Source: Candidatus Edwardsbacteria bacterium RifOxyA12_full_54_48 (GTDB lineage Bacteria > Edwardsbacteria > AC1 > EtOH8). From it: a stretch of DNA of 64,000 nucleotides. Made by a program: the position numbers and the translations under genes. The stretch spans positions 351,632 to 415,631 of the forward strand of contig MFFN01000004.1 in assembly GCA_001777915.1 (NCBI GenBank). The letters are read 5' to 3'. This document shows positions 61,855 through 64,000 of this stretch, piece by piece; the first letter of the stretch is position 1; each line of letters starts with the position of its first letter. The notes below the pieces were generated by a model. It worked only from the letters and a program-made list of their open reading frames with translations. It searched no databases and was not told the DNA's origin.

Positions 61855-62286
61855 ATGCCGGCCACCGATCCCCGGCAGCATTCTGCCGAGCACATATTGA
61901 CCTCTGTCTTCGGGCGTCTTTTTAACGGCAAACTGCTGGACACCCGGTTCAAGGGCACCAAGGTCCGCTGTGATTTCAGCGTCCAGAGCGGCCTGCCCCT
62001 GGAGCAGATCATCGCTCAGGCCGAGGCCAAGGCCAATGGGATCATCTCTCAGAACCTTGATGTCACCTTTGAACAGATGACCGCCGCCGAGGCCGCCGCC
62101 TACTGCTCCCTGCACCGCCTGCCGGAGGGCGCCCAGGATGTCCGGCTGGTGCGCATCGGCCAAGACGTGATCACCCCCTGCAGCGGCCCGCACGTGGGGA
62201 ACACCTCGGAGATCGGCCGCCTGCGCATCCGCACCTGGAACTGGGCCGAGCCCGGCCTAGTGAGGCTGACCTTCGTGGTGGAGTGA
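61855..62286 (+). CDS. Freestanding alanyl/threonyl-tRNA editing (SAD) domain protein
   Basis: A 143-residue protein corresponding to the second additional domain shared by AlaRS and ThrRS. The zinc/hydrolase motif is H-x3-H (His9, His13 in QHSAEHILTSVF) with C-x3-H (Cys109, His113 in TPCSGPHVGNTSEIGRL). AlaX-type proteins hydrolyse mischarged Ser- or Gly-tRNA. Here it is the minimal form without the N-terminal glycine-rich domain. It lies between repeat clusters. Confidence 0.8.
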   Translation: MPATDPRQHSAEHILTSVFGRLFNGKLLDTRFKGTKVRCDFSVQSGLPLEQIIAQAEAKANGIISQNLDVTFEQMTAAEAAAYCSLHRLPEGAQDVRLVRIGQDVITPCSGPHVGNTSEIGRLRIRTWNWAEPGLVRLTFVVE

Positions 62287-62291
62287 AACAT

Positions 62292-62455
62292 CCGTAAGGG
62301 CGGGTTGCTCGTCCGATGGGGCCGTCAACGATGGCGTGGTCGGGCGACCCCTCCCCGGCAGATAACCGTAAGGGCAATTCACGCGTACGACGAAGTTTTA
62401 AACGTAGTCGGATGAATTGCCCCAACAGTAAGGGCGGGTTTAAAACCCGCCCCCT
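62292..62455. repeat. Cluster of three GTAAGGGC hairpin repeats
   Basis: Three units each start with GTAAGGGC. The second has arms GGGCAATTCA (62372-62381) and TGAATTGCCC (62413-62422). The third has GGGCGGGTTT (62432-62441) and AAACCCGCCC (62443-62452). The first is an imperfect version (GGGCGGGTTGC ... GGGCGACCCC). They resemble REP-type dispersed elements. Confidence 0.7.
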
Positions 62456-62471
62456 ATCGAGAGATGATCCT

Positions 62472-62951
62472 ATGACCAAATCCAACTGCCCCCACTGCGG
62501 GGCCGCTTTCACCGGGCTGATCTGCGATTTCTGCGGGGCCCTGGTGGGCATGACCGACACCGTGGAGCGGCAGCGCCAGGCCCTGGATGAGCTGCACCGG
62601 CTGATCGTCAACAGCCCCTGGGAAAAACAGCTGCTGCTGATCAAGAACGGCTACCTGCCGGACGACGCCAACCTGCTGATGGACGCCGGGCTCAAGTGCA
62701 TCTCCCTGATCAACGACGCCGAGGTCCGCTCCGGCCGCAGCGATGCCGCCCAGGGAAGGCTGGAGGCGGTGATCACCAAGCTGCAGCTGCGGCCCCGGGA
62801 CCAGGAGATATCAAAAGCCCTGCAGCTGTTCCGGGAGCGGCTGGACAAAAGCGCCCGGTCCAAGGCCCGGGATACCCGGCTGGGCCTGGGCCTGTTCGCC
62901 GTGATCTTCGCCGCCATCATCGTCCTGGTGATGTATTTTTCCCGCCGGTAG
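62472..62951 (+). CDS. Zinc-ribbon protein with C-terminal membrane anchor
   Basis: A 159-residue protein from the ATG at 62472; the longer open frame upstream only translates hairpin repeats. CPHCG and CDFCG (about residues 6-25) form a zinc ribbon, a helical stretch follows, and the last 22 residues (LGLFAVIFAAIIVLVMYF) are one membrane helix ending SRR. Function unknown. It precedes the TPR gene by 2 bp, suggesting a shared unit. Confidence 0.7.
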   Translation: MTKSNCPHCGAAFTGLICDFCGALVGMTDTVERQRQALDELHRLIVNSPWEKQLLLIKNGYLPDDANLLMDAGLKCISLINDAEVRSGRSDAAQGRLEAVITKLQLRPRDQEISKALQLFRERLDKSARSKARDTRLGLGLFAVIFAAIIVLVMYFSRR

Positions 62952-62953
62952 GC

Positions 62954-64000
62954 ATGCCATCACACCGGCCACATAACGTTCTACACCGCCATGGTCTCCG
63001 GCGGTTATGGATCGGCGGCGGCCGGGGGCGTTTTTATCCCGCCCAGGTGCATCTGGCCACCATGGATGTCCGTTTCCGCCAGGGCCAGTGGGCCGGGGCC
63101 GAGGAGGTCTGCCGCCAGGGGATCTCCGCCTGCCGGGAGCTGGGCGACGAATATCACCGGGGGCTCTTTCTCAATCAGCTGGGCAACATCCTCTCCTACC
63201 GAGGGGTGCGGCAGGAGGCCCTGGACACCATGAAGGAGGCCCAGCTGGTGCTCTCCAGATGGCCGGACGATATCATCATGATCTCGGTCCTTTACAACAT
63301 GGGTTATGCCTGCGAACACTTCGGAGACCTGGACGGGGCCCTGGAGAACTACCGGGCCGGCCAGGAGCTGGCCCGCCGGGCAGGCGACCTCCGGTCGGAG
63401 AACCGGGCCAACGGCAATATCGGCATCATCTACGCCATGCGGGGGGACTACCGGACGGCCCTGGATTATTTCCACCGCCTGCTGGAATCATCCGCCGGGC
63501 TGGACGACCTGGCCGGGGTGGCCTTGGCCCACGGCAACCTGGGCCTGGCATTCCTGTACTCCGGCGATCCGGAGCAGGCCGAGGTCCACCTCCAGCAGAA
63601 GCAGGAACTATCCCGCAAGATGGGCGACCGGCTGGGGCTCTGCCAGTCCTTCGGCAGCCTGGGAGACCTGCTGGCGGCCCGGGGCGACTATCCGGGCGCC
63701 CTGAAAAGCTATGCCCTGGCCCGTGAACACAGCCTGGCCATGAACAGCCTTAACATGACCGTCACCGCCGACGAGAAGTCGGGCGAGATCCTGGCGCTGA
63801 TGGGGAACCACCTCGAGGCGGAATCCATCCTTATGGGCGCTGTGGAGCTGGCGGATAAGATGGGGTCGCGCCTCTCCCTGCCCTCTCTCTGGCAGAAGAT
63901 AGGCGATTGCCGCCTGGCGCTGGGGCGGCCGGGATCGGCCGAAATAGCCTTCCATAATTCCATCGCCATCGGCCGGGAGAAAAGCCAGGAGCCGTTCTAT
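62954..64000 (+). CDS. TPR protein, cut by the window end
   Basis: An open frame from the ATG at 62954 to the last base, at least 349 residues, with no stop. From about residue 30 it is a series of long TPR units (FLNQLGNILSYRGVRQEALD, NGNIGIIYAMRGDYRTALDY, SFGSLGDLLAARGDYPGALK). The first 30 residues are Arg/His-rich and uncertain; an internal ATG at 63062 is an alternative start. It resembles the TPR protein at 25559 in length of repeats and in the FYP-then-GQW..AE opening. It starts 2 bp after the zinc-ribbon gene. Confidence 0.75.
   Translation, partial: MPSHRPHNVLHRHGLRRLWIGGGRGRFYPAQVHLATMDVRFRQGQWAGAEEVCRQGISACRELGDEYHRGLFLNQLGNILSYRGVRQEALDTMKEAQLVLSRWPDDIIMISVLYNMGYACEHFGDLDGALENYRAGQELARRAGDLRSENRANGNIGIIYAMRGDYRTALDYFHRLLESSAGLDDLAGVALAHGNLGLAFLYSGDPEQAEVHLQQKQELSRKMGDRLGLCQSFGSLGDLLAARGDYPGALKSYALAREHSLAMNSLNMTVTADEKSGEILALMGNHLEAESILMGAVELADKMGSRLSLPSLWQKIGDCRLALGRPGSAEIAFHNSIAIGREKSQEPFY

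Noticed and set aside
63007-63726. Plus-strand frame of 239 codons near the window end
   Set aside because: Pro/Gly/Arg-rich out-of-frame translation. The real TPR protein is in another frame, from 62954, and runs past the window end.

Overview
The window looks like the chromosome of an uncultivated Gram-negative bacterium, probably from one of the candidate phyla around the FCB group, WOR-3, TA06 or Edwardsbacteria. Placement is inference. Bacterial features seen directly are rbfA-nrnA, nadK, recN, serS, pgsA, a peptidoglycan glycosyltransferase, sigma70-like promoters, Shine-Dalgarno sites, lipoproteins, beta-barrel-like proteins and type IX secretion (T9SS) C-terminal sorting domains. The GC-rich core genes are interrupted by AT-rich accessory genes. 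Against this bacterial background sits a gatE/gatD pair, the amidotransferase normally regarded as archaeal. No rRNA, tRNA, CRISPR array, transposase or integrase gene was found.

Layout. 1-6138 (mostly minus strand): a decayed nuclease-like fragment, a lipoprotein, gatD and gatE separated by an inverted-repeat-bounded GxxExxY remnant, and a TMEM43-like membrane protein. 6276-8733: rbfA, nrnA, a zinc-ribbon protein and nadK. 8826-19556: a surface lipoprotein with Ig-like domains and a propeller, then four tandem LVIVD-repeat proteins with T9SS tails. 19567-25383: recN, a flavoprotein, a diverged copy of the recN 3' end, a lectin-fold-like protein, pgsA, a DUF362 ferredoxin protein and an acetyltransferase. 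25559-33854: a mixed plus-strand run (TPR protein, acetyltransferase, TatT-like protein, methyltransferase, cupin, Gfo/Idh/MocA oxidoreductase, pyruvate-kinase-C-like protein, TMTC-like membrane protein, Mth938-like protein). 33876-38790: mtgA, an EamA transporter, an AT-rich transglutaminase-like protein, an fRMsr-like GAF protein and an unknown secreted protein behind a near-consensus promoter.

38836-52646 is an almost continuous minus-strand resistance, redox and envelope region. Read in transcription order it holds: ArsR, ACR3 arsenite exporter, rhodanese-like protein, ArsM arsenite methyltransferase and a CDF metal exporter; then a second ArsR with ferredoxin, a small redox disulfide protein, thioredoxin, CcdA, a COG0701 permease and an OsmC protein; then a PadR-controlled ABC transporter with a LolA-like protein and a barrel-like protein; then a second OsmC plus a two-gene permease. 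Three promoter/operator sites with clean inverted repeats support three regulated units.

52849-64000 (plus strand): gpmA, a membrane protein, exonuclease III, a terpenoid-cyclase-fold-like protein, a PAS-GAF protein, an APH-fold kinase, serS, an AT-rich lipoprotein, a diverged copy of the serS 3' end, a DUF5677-like protein, an acetyltransferase, a freestanding tRNA-editing domain, a zinc-ribbon membrane protein and a TPR protein that runs off the window.

The most unusual observations are: (1) two independent places where a conserved gene (recN, serS) is followed by one small gene and then a diverged, reading-frame-preserving copy of that gene's own last ~56 bp; (2) bacterial GatDE split by a small inverted-repeat element; (3) a mosaic, gene-conversion-like pattern in the tails of four tandem surface proteins; (4) several families of intergenic palindromic repeats, two of which supply the last codons and stop of neighbouring genes.
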